Shown: piece by piece, positions 48,055 through 56,709 of the stretch
Position numbering within the stretch: position 1 is the stretch's first letter
Layout: every line of letters starts with the position of its first letter
The notes under the pieces: model-generated
The model's input: only the letters and a program-made list of their open reading frames with translations
The model's database searches: none
What the model was told of the DNA's origin: nothing
Origin: Streptomyces neyagawaensis
GTDB lineage: Bacteria > Actinomycetota > Actinomycetes > Streptomycetales > Streptomycetaceae
Assembly: GCF_023516595.1 (NCBI RefSeq)
Contig: NZ_JAMGBG010000057.1
Span: forward strand, 1-64,000
Direction: 5' to 3'
Length of the DNA: 64,000 nucleotides
Position numbers and translations under genes: made by a program

Positions 48055-49779
48055 GTGACGCACGACCAGACCACCACCCACCACGGGGGAGGCCTGCTTC
48101 CCGGCTCGGAGGCAGGTCTCCCCGGCGGCGGGCGGCCCAGAACCGATCGCGTCGTGTTCGGCGTGACGGCAGCACTGACCTTGGCGTTCGTGCTCTGGGG
48201 CGCCCTCGCCACCGACTCGCTGGAGAGCGTCTCCGGCAAGATGCTGAGCGGCCTCATCCACAACGGCGGTTGGGCGTTCATGCTGGCCGCCTCCTGCTTC
48301 GTGATCTTCGCCCTGTGGCTCGCCGCCAGCCGCTACGGCCGTATCCACCTCGGCGTGGAGGGGGAGAAGCCCGAGTTCCGCACGGTGTCGTGGGTCGCCA
48401 TGATGTTCAGCGCAGGCATGGGCATCGGCCTGATGTTCTACGGCGTCAGCGAGCCCCTCGCGCACTTCACCACGCCCCCGCCGGGCACCAACCCGGAGGT
48501 GGCCGGTGAGCGCATGGAGACGGCGATGGCGACCACGCTGTTCCACTGGACGCTCCACCCCTGGGCGATCTACGCGGTGGTCGGACTCGCCATCGCCTAC
48601 AGCACGTTCCGCAAGCGCCGCCGCCAGACCATCAGCGCCGTCTTCACCCCGCTGATCGGCGAGAAGCACGCCAACGGCACCGGCGGCCGGATCATCGACA
48701 TCCTCGCCATCGTGGCCACCATCTTCGGCTCGGCGGCCTCCCTCGGTCTCGGAGCGCTCCAGATCGGCTCCGGCGCGCGGGAGCTGGACTGGATGGACAA
48801 GGTGAGCACCGGGCTGCTCGTCGGCATCATCGCCGTGCTGACCCTCGCCTTCGTCGCCTCCGCGGTGTCCGGCGTGGAGAAGGGCATCCAATGGCTGTCC
48901 AACACCAACATGGTGCTGGCCCTGGCCCTGCTCCTCTTCGTCTTCGTGGCCGGCCCGACCATCCTCGTCCTCGACCTCCTGCCCACCTCGGTCTTCTCCT
49001 ACCTCGGCGACCTGCCGCAGCTCGCCGGCCGCACCGAGGCGTCGGGCGGCAAGGGCGTGGCCGACTGGCTGAGCAGCTGGACCGTCTTCTACTGGGCGTG
49101 GTGGATCTCCTGGACGCCCTTCGTCGGCATGTTCATCGCGCGCATCAGCCGTGGCCGCACCATCCGCCAGTTCATCGGCGGTGTGATACTCGTGCCCAGC
49201 TCGGTCAGCCTCGTGTGGTTCGCGGTGTTCGGCGGCACGGCCATGAAGCTCCAGGACCAGGGCCGACTCGGCGACGAGTCCACCCCCGAGGGCCAATTGT
49301 TCGCCGTCCTCAACCAGTTCCCGGCGGCCACCGTCACAAGTCTGTTGGTGATGGTCCTGGTCGGCATCTTCTTCGTCTCCGGCGCCGACGCCGCCTCCAT
49401 CGTCATGGGCACGCTCTCCCAGCGCGGCGCTCTCGAACCGGGCCGCTTCGTCGTCGTCTTCTGGGGCGTCCTCACCGGAGCCGTCGCCGCGATCATGCTG
49501 CTCGTCGGCAGCGGCCAGGGCGACGCCCTCACCGGCCTGCAGAACCTCACGATCCTGGCGGCCGCCCCGTTCGTCCTGGTCATGATCGGTATGTGTGTGG
49601 CGCTCATGCGCGACCTGCGCCGTGATTCGGTGATCGTGCGGGAGGAGATGGCCTCGGAGGCCGTCGAACTCGCCGTCATCGAGGGCCACAAGCGCTACGA
49701 CGGCGAGTTCGAGATCAGGGTCGGCCCGGGGCAGGGAACGGAGATCGAGGGCGACCCCATCGGACACCGGAAGGAATGA
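48055..49779 (+). CDS. BCCT-family betaine/choline transporter
   Basis: A 574-residue membrane transporter of the betaine-choline-carnitine family with about 12 hydrophobic helices. The glycine-rich substrate/Na+ site is in MFSAGMGIGLMFYGVSEPL (residue ~122). The family motif is WTVFYWAWWISWTPFVGMFIARISRGRTIR, in overlapping parts, near residue ~343-370. The charged C-terminal tail may sense osmolarity, as in BetP. The GTG start has GGAAAGG upstream. Expected role: sodium-coupled uptake of glycine betaine or choline for osmoprotection. Confidence 0.92.
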   Translation: MTHDQTTTHHGGGLLPGSEAGLPGGGRPRTDRVVFGVTAALTLAFVLWGALATDSLESVSGKMLSGLIHNGGWAFMLAASCFVIFALWLAASRYGRIHLGVEGEKPEFRTVSWVAMMFSAGMGIGLMFYGVSEPLAHFTTPPPGTNPEVAGERMETAMATTLFHWTLHPWAIYAVVGLAIAYSTFRKRRRQTISAVFTPLIGEKHANGTGGRIIDILAIVATIFGSAASLGLGALQIGSGARELDWMDKVSTGLLVGIIAVLTLAFVASAVSGVEKGIQWLSNTNMVLALALLLFVFVAGPTILVLDLLPTSVFSYLGDLPQLAGRTEASGGKGVADWLSSWTVFYWAWWISWTPFVGMFIARISRGRTIRQFIGGVILVPSSVSLVWFAVFGGTAMKLQDQGRLGDESTPEGQLFAVLNQFPAATVTSLLVMVLVGIFFVSGADAASIVMGTLSQRGALEPGRFVVVFWGVLTGAVAAIMLLVGSGQGDALTGLQNLTILAAAPFVLVMIGMCVALMRDLRRDSVIVREEMASEAVELAVIEGHKRYDGEFEIRVGPGQGTEIEGDPIGHRKE

Positions 49780-49871
49780 CCGCCACCGGGGAGCGCCGCA
49801 CCGGCCCGGTGCCCGCTGCCTCCGGCCCGATGACCCTAGCCCCCCACCCGGCCCCCCGCCCGGCCCCGCCG

Positions 49872-50822
49872 TCACCCGGCGGCGAGTTCCGCGGCCTCCC
49901 GGGCGCATCCCCAGGCCACCGTCACGCCTGCCCCGCCGTGCCCGTAGTTGTGCACCAACAGCCGTCCGGCCGCCGCACGCTCACGCTCCAGCCGTACGGC
50001 GGGCCGGGCCGGCCGCAGCCCCACCCGGTGCTCGATCACCCGCGCCCCCGCGATCTCCGGCCGCACGGCCGCGCACCGCCGCACGATCGCCTCGGCGGTC
50101 ACGGGATCGGGCGTCATGGACCACGCGTCCTCCTCCGCCGTCCCCCCGAGGATCAACCCGCCCGGCTGCGGAATGAAGTACGTGCTCGTCGCGTCGGAGT
50201 GGTCCACCGACGTCATCCAGGTGGTGACCCCCGGGTTCTCCACCACCACCAACTGCCCCCGCACCGGCCGCACCGAAGGGTCCGGCACCAGGTCGCGGGC
50301 GTCGAGCCCCGTGCAGTTGACGACCACCCGGGCGTCGACCGCCGAGAGGTCCGTGACCGCGCGCTCCTCGACCGTCCCGCCCGCCGCGACGAACCGCTCG
50401 CGCAGCCACCGCAGATGGACCGGCATGTCGATCACCGGCAGCCGCGCCCAGAGCCCGGTCCCCGCGTACTCCTGTGCCGTGGCGGCCCGCAGCCCCGCCA
50501 CCCGCGAGGCCCACGCCCCGAGCGCGTCCAGTGTGGTCTCGCCGTGTACGCCCTCGACCATGCGTACGCCCGTCTCGTCCGGCCGCGCCGCCAACTCCTC
50601 GTACACCGCCAGCGATACGAGCGCCCACGCGCCGACGAGCGCCTCCGGCTCGATGCGGTACGGCCACCACAGCCCGCCCGCCACGGCGGACGTGGTCCGC
50701 TCCGCGGGCTCCCGTGCCCAGAGGCGTACCTGTCGGCCGCTCTCCGCGAGGACTACGGCCGTCGTCAGACCGATGACACCGCCACCGACCACGATCACAT
50801 CGCTGTTCGATTCCTTGGTCAC
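49872..50822 (-). CDS. FAD-dependent D-amino-acid oxidase
   Basis: A 316-residue DAAO-family flavoenzyme oxidising D-amino acids to 2-oxo acids, NH3 and H2O2. The FAD motif is VIVVGGGVIGLTTAVVLAESG. The start of the next strand reads VAGGLWWPYRIEP, typical of DAAO. VNCTGLDARDLVPD, RPVRGQLVVV and the C-terminal signature LLVHNYGHGGAGVTVAWG are all present. It is convergent with the transporter gene and divergent from an unknown gene. Confidence 0.93.
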   Translation of the reverse strand: MTKESNSDVIVVGGGVIGLTTAVVLAESGRQVRLWAREPAERTTSAVAGGLWWPYRIEPEALVGAWALVSLAVYEELAARPDETGVRMVEGVHGETTLDALGAWASRVAGLRAATAQEYAGTGLWARLPVIDMPVHLRWLRERFVAAGGTVEERAVTDLSAVDARVVVNCTGLDARDLVPDPSVRPVRGQLVVVENPGVTTWMTSVDHSDATSTYFIPQPGGLILGGTAEEDAWSMTPDPVTAEAIVRRCAAVRPEIAGARVIEHRVGLRPARPAVRLERERAAAGRLLVHNYGHGGAGVTVAWGCAREAAELAAG

Positions 50823-50888
50823 GAGGGGACGTTAACGGAATATGTCATGCCGTGCTCACAAGTCTGACTTTGTGGGGATACTCACACC

Positions 50889-51917
50889 ATGTCTGCCGAG
50901 TACGCGACCTTCGGCCTGGCACCGGCGATCCGCGCCGGTGGCGTCCTCGCCGACGGTGCCTACCAAGCCCACCGGGACTTCGTGGACTTCATCGTCGACG
51001 GACGCCCGCTGCTGTTCCAGCTCTCCGACCTCGACGCCGTCTCCCCGCTCGCCTCCGACGTCCCGCCCTCGATCTTCACCGCCCAGGTGCGCAGCCTGCT
51101 CCTGGAGGCCGACGCGCCCCTGGCCGGCGGCCGGTACGTCATCTACGGCTGCCCCGAGTGCGCGGACCTCGCCTGCGGGGCCGTGACCGCGGTGATAGAG
51201 CGGGACGGCGACGACTACGTGTGGCGCGACTTCGCCTGGCAGACGGACGGGGAGGCCGACCTCGGACTGAACGGCTACACCGGCATCGGCCCCTTCCGGT
51301 TCCACGGCTCCGAGTACCGGAGCGCCCTGCAGTCGCTGCTGCGCGAGGACGCCGACGAAACGTCGCCGCGTCGACGGGTCCTCCTCATCGGTGCCCGGGT
51401 CGCCGTCCTCGCCAAACTCGCCGCCGCCCTGCGGGCCATCGGGATCGGCGCCGACATAGCGCACGACGCCGCCGGTGTGCCCGACGAGGAACTGCGCGGC
51501 TACGGCGCGGTCGTCTTCGGCCGGGCCGTCGGAGAACAGGGCCGGCAGGCGGTCCGGCGGGCCTTCGACCGGGCGGGGGTGGAGGTCGCGTACGTCGACG
51601 GGTTCGCCCCGATCATTCCGCTCCTCGTCGCGCAGATCGAGAACGCGCTCGACCGCAGCCCGGCCGAGCAGCGCCGGCTCACCCGGCTGATCGCGGCGGA
51701 CGGGCAGGCCGGGATCGAGATCACCTCGACCTGCCGGGTGGAGCTCACCGCGTACCGCCTCGACCGGCTGTACCGGACGCACACGTACCGGTTCTTCGAC
51801 GGGATCCTGCCGGCGGGGCAGCACCGGATCGGGCTGGACGCGAAGTCCGTGAAGGGGGAGTCGTTCATCGTGGCCCGGACCACGGGCACGGTGCTGGTGG
51901 AGCCGATGGGGCGGTGA
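50889..51917 (+). CDS. unknown conserved protein, possible oxidoreductase
   Basis: A 342-residue cytosolic protein. The N-terminal half has the strand-rich FVDFIVDGRPLLFQLSDL and a Cys cluster GCPECADLACG near residue 92-102. The middle contains a Rossmann-like VLLIGARVAVLAKLAAALRAIGIGADIAHDAAG, in two runs, near residue 163. Databases usually call such actinobacterial proteins 'oxidoreductase', without proof that I know of. The ATG start is assumed. It ends exactly at the first unit of a 30-bp minisatellite, whose units each repeat its stop codon. Confidence 0.6.
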   Translation: MSAEYATFGLAPAIRAGGVLADGAYQAHRDFVDFIVDGRPLLFQLSDLDAVSPLASDVPPSIFTAQVRSLLLEADAPLAGGRYVIYGCPECADLACGAVTAVIERDGDDYVWRDFAWQTDGEADLGLNGYTGIGPFRFHGSEYRSALQSLLREDADETSPRRRVLLIGARVAVLAKLAAALRAIGIGADIAHDAAGVPDEELRGYGAVVFGRAVGEQGRQAVRRAFDRAGVEVAYVDGFAPIIPLLVAQIENALDRSPAEQRRLTRLIAADGQAGIEITSTCRVELTAYRLDRLYRTHTYRFFDGILPAGQHRIGLDAKSVKGESFIVARTTGTVLVEPMGR

Positions 51918-52050
51918 CCGGCGGTGAGGGTGCCGGTGGGGCGGTGACCGGGGGCGAGGGCGCCGATGGGGCAGTGACCGTACGCGAGGGTGCCTGTGGG
52001 ACCCTGACCGGAGGTGAGGGGCGCCGTGGGGCGGTGACGGGCCGCGGTTG
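51901..52050. repeat. 30-bp minisatellite (about five units)
   Basis: Imperfect 30-bp units start at 51901, 51931, 51961, 51991 and 52021, each built around (G)CCG-TGGGGCGGTGACCGG-GGTGAGGGTG. The first unit includes the last codons and TGA stop of the preceding gene, so each unit restores a TGA in the same frame. The last unit reaches into the promoter of the next gene. Confidence 0.9.
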
Positions 52051-52075
52051 TCGGTCGGCCGCGGGTCGTTAGGAT
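52048..52075 (+). promoter_or_regulatory. promoter of leaderless ABC-F gene
   Basis: TTGTCG (52048-52053), a 16-base spacer and TAGGAT (52070-52075) lie just before the GTG at 52084, with no ribosome site. Transcription would start at or within a base or two of the GTG. The -35 element lies in the last minisatellite unit. Confidence 0.6.
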
Positions 52076-52083
52076 CGCACCCT

Positions 52084-53724
52084 GTGACCGCCACCCTCGT
52101 CGTCAAGAACCTCGCCGCCGGCCACGGCGACCGCTCGCTCTTCTCCGGACTCGACCTCGTGGTCGCCCCCGGCGATGTGATCGGGCTGGTCGGCGCCAAC
52201 GGCGCGGGCAAGTCCACGCTGCTGCGGCTGCTCGCCGGGCTCCTCCCGCCGGAACAGGGGGAGCTGCGGCTGTCCCCGCCCACGGCCACCGTCGGGCACC
52301 TCCCGCAGGAGCCGGAGCGCCGCGAGGGCGAGACGGTCCGGGAGTTCCTCGCCCGCCGCACCGGCGTCGCGGAGGCCCAGCGTGTGATGGACGACGCCAC
52401 CCAGGGGCTCGTGGACGGGGCGCCCGGCGCGGACGACGCGTACTCGGCCGCCCTGGAGCGCTGGCTCGACCTCGGCGGCGCCGACCTCGACGAACGGGCG
52501 GCGGAGGTCGTCGACTCCCTCGGCCTGGCCGTCGACCTGGACCAGCCGATGACCGGCCTCTCCGGCGGCCAGGCCGCCCGCGCCGGCCTCGCCTCCCTCC
52601 TCCTCTCCCGCTACGACGTCTTCCTCCTCGACGAACCCACCAACGACCTCGACCTCGACGGCCTGGAACGCCTCGAACGCTTCGTGAGCGGCCTGCGCGC
52701 CGGCACGGTCGTCGTCAGCCACGACCGCGAGTTCCTCACCCGCACCGTCACCAAGGTCCTCGAACTCGACCTGGCACAGCAGCAGATCAACCTCTACGGC
52801 GGCGGCTACGAGGCGTACCTGGAGGAGCGCGACACGGCCCGGCGGCACGCCCGCGAGGACTACGAGGAGTACGCCGACAAGAGGGCCGCGCTCCAGGACC
52901 GCGCCCAGATGCAGCGCTCCTGGATGGACAAGGGCGTCAAGAACGCCCGACGCAAGGCGGGCAACGACAACGACAAGATCGGCCGCAAGTTCCGCAGTGA
53001 GGCCAGCGAGAAGCAGGCCGCGAAGGCCCGGCAGACCCAGCGCATGATCGAGCGCCTCGACGTCGTCGAGGAGCCGCGCAAGGAGTGGGAGCTGCGTATG
53101 GAGATCGCGTCGGCCCCGCGCTCCGGCGCCGTCGTCGCGACCTTGCGCGACGCACAGGTGAAGCGGGGCGATTTCGCCTTCGGCCCGGTGTCCCTGCAGA
53201 TCGACTGGGCCGACCGCGTCGCCATCACCGGCGCGAACGGCGCGGGCAAGTCCACGCTGCTCGGCGCCCTGCTGGGCCGGATCCCGCTGGACTCGGGCGA
53301 CGCCTCCCTCGGCTCCGGTGTCCTCGTCGGCGAGGTCGACCAGGCCCGCGCGCTCTTCCACGGCCCCGAGTCCCTCCTCGACGCCTTCTGCGCGGCCGTG
53401 CCCGACACCGAGCCGGCCGAGGTCCGCACCCTCCTGGCCAAGTTCGGCCTGAAGTCCCACCACGTCCTGCGCCCCGCCGTGACCCTCTCACCCGGGGAAC
53501 GCACCCGCGCCGCCCTCGCCCTCCTCCAGGGCCGGGGCGTGAACCTCCTGGTCCTGGACGAGCCGACCAACCACCTCGACCTGCCCGCCATCGAGCAGCT
53601 GGAGTCCGCCCTCGACGCCTACGAGGGCACGCTGCTCCTGGTCACCCACGACCGCCGCATGCTCGACGCGGTACGGGTGACCAGGCGCTTCGAGGTGACC
53701 TCGGGCAAGGTCACGGAGAACTGA
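52084..53724 (+). CDS. ABC-F family ATPase
   Basis: A 546-residue ABC-F protein with two nucleotide-binding domains and no membrane part. Walker A motifs are GANGAGKST twice. Signatures are LSGGQAARAGLASLL and LSPGERTRAALALL. Walker B regions read VFLLDEPTNDLDLD and LLVLDEPTNHLDLP. The interdomain linker is charged (KNARRKAGNDNDKIGRKFRSE region). It probably acts on ribosomes, as do other ABC-F factors. The second signature has Pro instead of the first Gly (LSPGE), a variant seen in several ABC-F proteins. The start is the GTG at 52084; the mRNA appears leaderless. Confidence 0.9.
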   Translation: MTATLVVKNLAAGHGDRSLFSGLDLVVAPGDVIGLVGANGAGKSTLLRLLAGLLPPEQGELRLSPPTATVGHLPQEPERREGETVREFLARRTGVAEAQRVMDDATQGLVDGAPGADDAYSAALERWLDLGGADLDERAAEVVDSLGLAVDLDQPMTGLSGGQAARAGLASLLLSRYDVFLLDEPTNDLDLDGLERLERFVSGLRAGTVVVSHDREFLTRTVTKVLELDLAQQQINLYGGGYEAYLEERDTARRHAREDYEEYADKRAALQDRAQMQRSWMDKGVKNARRKAGNDNDKIGRKFRSEASEKQAAKARQTQRMIERLDVVEEPRKEWELRMEIASAPRSGAVVATLRDAQVKRGDFAFGPVSLQIDWADRVAITGANGAGKSTLLGALLGRIPLDSGDASLGSGVLVGEVDQARALFHGPESLLDAFCAAVPDTEPAEVRTLLAKFGLKSHHVLRPAVTLSPGERTRAALALLQGRGVNLLVLDEPTNHLDLPAIEQLESALDAYEGTLLLVTHDRRMLDAVRVTRRFEVTSGKVTEN

Positions 53725-53751
53725 GCCGCAGGCCCACGGCCTCACGGCACA

Positions 53752-53791
53752 CCGGTGCCGGGCACCCCGCGAACGGGGCGCCCGGCACCGG
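53752..53791. terminator. bidirectional nested hairpin between ABC-F and tex genes
   Basis: CCGGTGCCGGGC pairs with GCCCGGCACCGG (12 bp), enclosing an inner CCCCG/CGGGG stem. It sits between convergent genes. Confidence 0.85.
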
Positions 53792-53801
53792 ACCGGTCGG
53801 T

Positions 53802-56195
53802 TCAGCGGCGCTTCGGGTCCAGCAGCCCCGCCTTGCGCAGCGCGTCCGCCATCGCGCTGTTCGACGGAGCCGGCGCGGCGCCGCCCTGCCGGGAGCCGCC
53901 CTGCCGGGCACCGCCACCGCCGCCACCGCCGCGGCCCTGCCGCTGCTGAGGGGCCCGGGCGCCCCGCTGCGGCCGCGCGCCGCCGCCGGACTGGCCCTGC
54001 GGCGCGGCCTCGTCGTCCAGCCGCAGCGTCAGCGAGATCCGCTTGCGCGGAATGTCGACGTCGAGGACCTTCACCTTGACGATGTCGCCGGGCTTGACGA
54101 CGTCCCGCGGGTCCTTCACGAACGTCTTGGACATCGCGGACACGTGCACGAGCCCGTCCTGGTGCACCCCGACGTCGACGAAGGCACCGAAGGCCGCCAC
54201 GTTCGTCACGACCCCCTCCAGCACCATCCCGGAGACCAGGTCGGAGATCTTCTCGACGCCCTCCTTGAAGGTGGCCGTCTTGAAGGCGGGCCGCGGGTCG
54301 CGCCCCGGCTTCTCCAGTTCCTTCAGGATGTCCGTCACGGTCGGCAGACCGAAGGTCTCGTCCACGAAGTCACCCGGCCTCAACGACCGCAGCACACCGG
54401 TGTTGCCGATCAGCGCCGCGACCTCGCTGCCCGCCGCCTTCACCATCCGCCGCACCACGGGGTACGCCTCCGGGTGCACGCTGGACGCGTCCAGCGGGTC
54501 GTCGCCGCCCCGGATCCGCAGGAAGCCCGCGCACTGCTCGTACGCCTTCGGGCCGAGCCGCGCGACACCCTTCAGCTGGGAACGGGACTGGAACGGACCG
54601 TTGGCGTCCCGGTGGGCCACGATGTTCTCGGCGAGGCCGGAGGAGATGCCGGACACCCGTGCGAGCAGCGGCGCGGAGGCCGTGTTCACGTCGACGCCGA
54701 CGCCGTTCACACAGTCCTCGACGACCGCGTCCAGCGAGCGCGACAGCTTCACCTCGGACAGGTCGTGCTGGTACTGGCCGACGCCGATCGACTTCGGGTC
54801 GATCTTCACCAGCTCGGCGAGCGGGTCCTGAAGCCGCCGCGCGATCGAGACGGCACCGCGCAGGGAGACGTCCATCCCGGGCAGCTCCTGCGAGGCGAAC
54901 GCCGACGCCGAGTACACCGACGCGCCCGCCTCGGACACCATCACCTTGGTGAGCTTCAGCTCCGGGTGCCGGGTGATCAGCTCACCGGCGAGCTTGTCGG
55001 TCTCGCGGGACGCCGTGCCGTTGCCGATGGCGACCAGCTCGACCGCGTGCTCCTTGGCGAGCCGGGCCAGCTTGGCGATGGCCTCGTCCCACTTGTTGGC
55101 CGGAACGTGCGGGTAGATGACGTCGGTCGCGACCACCTTGCCCGTCGCGTCGACCACGGCGACCTTCACGCCCGTACGGAAACCGGGGTCGAGGCCGAGC
55201 GTCGCGCGGGTGCCGGCGGGGGCGGCGAGCAGCAGGTCGCGCAGGTTCGCCGCGAAGACGTTCACCGCCTCGTCCTCGGCGGCCGTGCGCAGCCGCAGCC
55301 GCAGGTCGATGCCGAGGTGCACGAGGACGCGGGTCCGCCAGGCCCACCGGACGGTGTCCGTGAGCCACTTGTCGGCGGGACGCCCACGATCGGCGATCCC
55401 GAACTTGTGCGCGATGATCCCCTCGTACGACGACGGGCCGTCCGTGGGCTCCTCCGGCTCCAGGACCAGGTCGAGGACGTCCTCCTTCTCGCCCCGCAGC
55501 ATCGCGAGGATGCGGTGGGAGGGCAGCTCGGTGAACGGCTCCGCGAAGTCGAAGTAGTCGGCGAACTTGGCGCCCGCCTCCTCCTTGCCGTCCTTCACCT
55601 TGGCCGCCAGTCGGCCCCGCACCCACATGCGCTCGCGCAGCTCGCCGATCAGGTCGGCGTCCTCCGAGAACCGCTCGGTGAGGATGGCCCGCGCGCCGTC
55701 CAGCGCGGCCTGCGGGTCGGCGACGCCCTTGTCGGCGTCGACGAACGCCGCCGCGGCGGCCGCCGGCTCCACGGTCGGGTCGGCCAGCAGGCCCTCGGCG
55801 AGCGGTTCGAGCCCCGCCTCGCGGGCGATCTGCGCCTTGGTGCGCCGCTTCGGCTTGAACGGCAGGTAGATGTCCTCCAGCCGTGCCTTGGTCTCGGCGC
55901 CGCGGATCTGCGCCTCCACCTCGGGTGTCAGCTTGCCCTGCTCACGCACCGAGTCGAGGATCGCCGCACGGCGGTCCTCCAGCTCGCGCAGATACCGCAG
56001 CCGCTCCTCGATCGTGCGCAGCTGCGCGTCGTCGAGCATCTCGGTCGCTTCCTTGCGGTAGCGGGCGATGAAGGGAACGGTCGAACCGCCGTCGAGCAGT
56101 TCCACCGCGGCCTTCACCTGCCGCTCCCGTACGCCGAGTTCCTCGGCGATCCTGCCTTCGATGGACCCTACTTCGATGGATCCGGGTGTCGTCAC
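53802..56195 (-). CDS. tex: Tex-type RNA-binding transcription accessory protein
   Basis: A Tex-family protein of about 797 residues. The N-terminal helical region begins with VPFIARYRKEATEMLDDAQLR, followed by the YqgF/RuvC-like fold (TLGLDPGFRTGVKVAVVD). Then come the HhH region (VDVNTASAPLLARVSGIS...GPFQSRSQL) and a C-terminal S1 domain (LVSGMVLEGVVTNVAAFGAFVDVGVHQDGLVHVS). The tail of ~70 residues is Gly/Arg/Gln-rich (RGGGGGGGARQGGSRQGG). The GTG at 56195 gives the usual N-terminus SIEVGSIEGRIAEEL. Tex proteins bind RNA and influence transcription; the RGG-type tail may aid nucleic-acid binding. Confidence 0.93.
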   Translation of the reverse strand: MTTPGSIEVGSIEGRIAEELGVRERQVKAAVELLDGGSTVPFIARYRKEATEMLDDAQLRTIEERLRYLRELEDRRAAILDSVREQGKLTPEVEAQIRGAETKARLEDIYLPFKPKRRTKAQIAREAGLEPLAEGLLADPTVEPAAAAAAFVDADKGVADPQAALDGARAILTERFSEDADLIGELRERMWVRGRLAAKVKDGKEEAGAKFADYFDFAEPFTELPSHRILAMLRGEKEDVLDLVLEPEEPTDGPSSYEGIIAHKFGIADRGRPADKWLTDTVRWAWRTRVLVHLGIDLRLRLRTAAEDEAVNVFAANLRDLLLAAPAGTRATLGLDPGFRTGVKVAVVDATGKVVATDVIYPHVPANKWDEAIAKLARLAKEHAVELVAIGNGTASRETDKLAGELITRHPELKLTKVMVSEAGASVYSASAFASQELPGMDVSLRGAVSIARRLQDPLAELVKIDPKSIGVGQYQHDLSEVKLSRSLDAVVEDCVNGVGVDVNTASAPLLARVSGISSGLAENIVAHRDANGPFQSRSQLKGVARLGPKAYEQCAGFLRIRGGDDPLDASSVHPEAYPVVRRMVKAAGSEVAALIGNTGVLRSLRPGDFVDETFGLPTVTDILKELEKPGRDPRPAFKTATFKEGVEKISDLVSGMVLEGVVTNVAAFGAFVDVGVHQDGLVHVSAMSKTFVKDPRDVVKPGDIVKVKVLDVDIPRKRISLTLRLDDEAAPQGQSGGGARPQRGARAPQQRQGRGGGGGGGARQGGSRQGGAAPAPSNSAMADALRKAGLLDPKRR

Positions 56196-56420
56196 GATCC
56201 CGTACCGCCTTCTCCACTGAGGTTGCGCGGCAATTGTGGCAGGTGACGCCGACAACGGGGGATCAGGGCGGCGCGTGCCGGACACCGGACCGGACGGACC
56301 GGGAAACGGGACCCGCGCGGAACCGGAGCAGAGTCCGGACTCCGGCGAGCGGGACCCGGACACACCGGGAGCCGGACGCGGGGTCGCGTCCGGCTCCCTC
56401 GGTCGGTGGCGCGGCCGGGG

Positions 56421-56564
56421 TCAGGCCCGGCGGGCGCGTCCGGTGCGGCGCGTGGAGCTGGAGGCGCCGCCGAACAGCCGGGCCACGGCCCGGAACGGCA
56501 GGGTCACCACCGTGGCGATGGCCCCTCCGATCTGCCGCAACACATCTGCGATCGCACGGAACAC
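56421..56564 (-). CDS. 47-residue protein with LPFRAVARLFGG motif
   Basis: A very short gene: GTG at 56564 with GGGGAAG just upstream, reading FRAIADVLRQIGGAIATVVTLPFRAVARLFGG and a Ser/Arg-rich tail. One amphipathic or membrane-associated helix is likely. The LPFR-ARLFGG motif recurs in small proteins I recall from many Streptomyces genomes; no function is known to me. A longer frame start at 56666 lacks a ribosome site. Confidence 0.65.
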   Translation of the reverse strand: MFRAIADVLRQIGGAIATVVTLPFRAVARLFGGASSSTRRTGRARRA

Positions 56565-56709
56565 GTACTTCCCCTTTCCTCTCCCGGCCGACCGGGCCGG
56601 GAAAGCACGGGTACCGCGTCCCGCTTCGTTCATGCGTGAACAGCGCAGGCCGGAGAGCCGGACCACAGGCGTGCCGCCGACCTGTCCGTGTGCCGCCGCC
56701 CCGGCCAGG

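Noticed and set aside
46522..49908. An 1128-residue minus-strand reading frame opposite the peptidase and transporter genes
   Set aside because: An antisense shadow typical of very GC-rich DNA; its composition is Gly/Arg/His/Asp-rich without domains, and the plus-strand genes are clear.
51901..52050. Possible CRISPR array
   Set aside because: Adjacent 30-bp units have no unique spacers between them; this is a tandem minisatellite.
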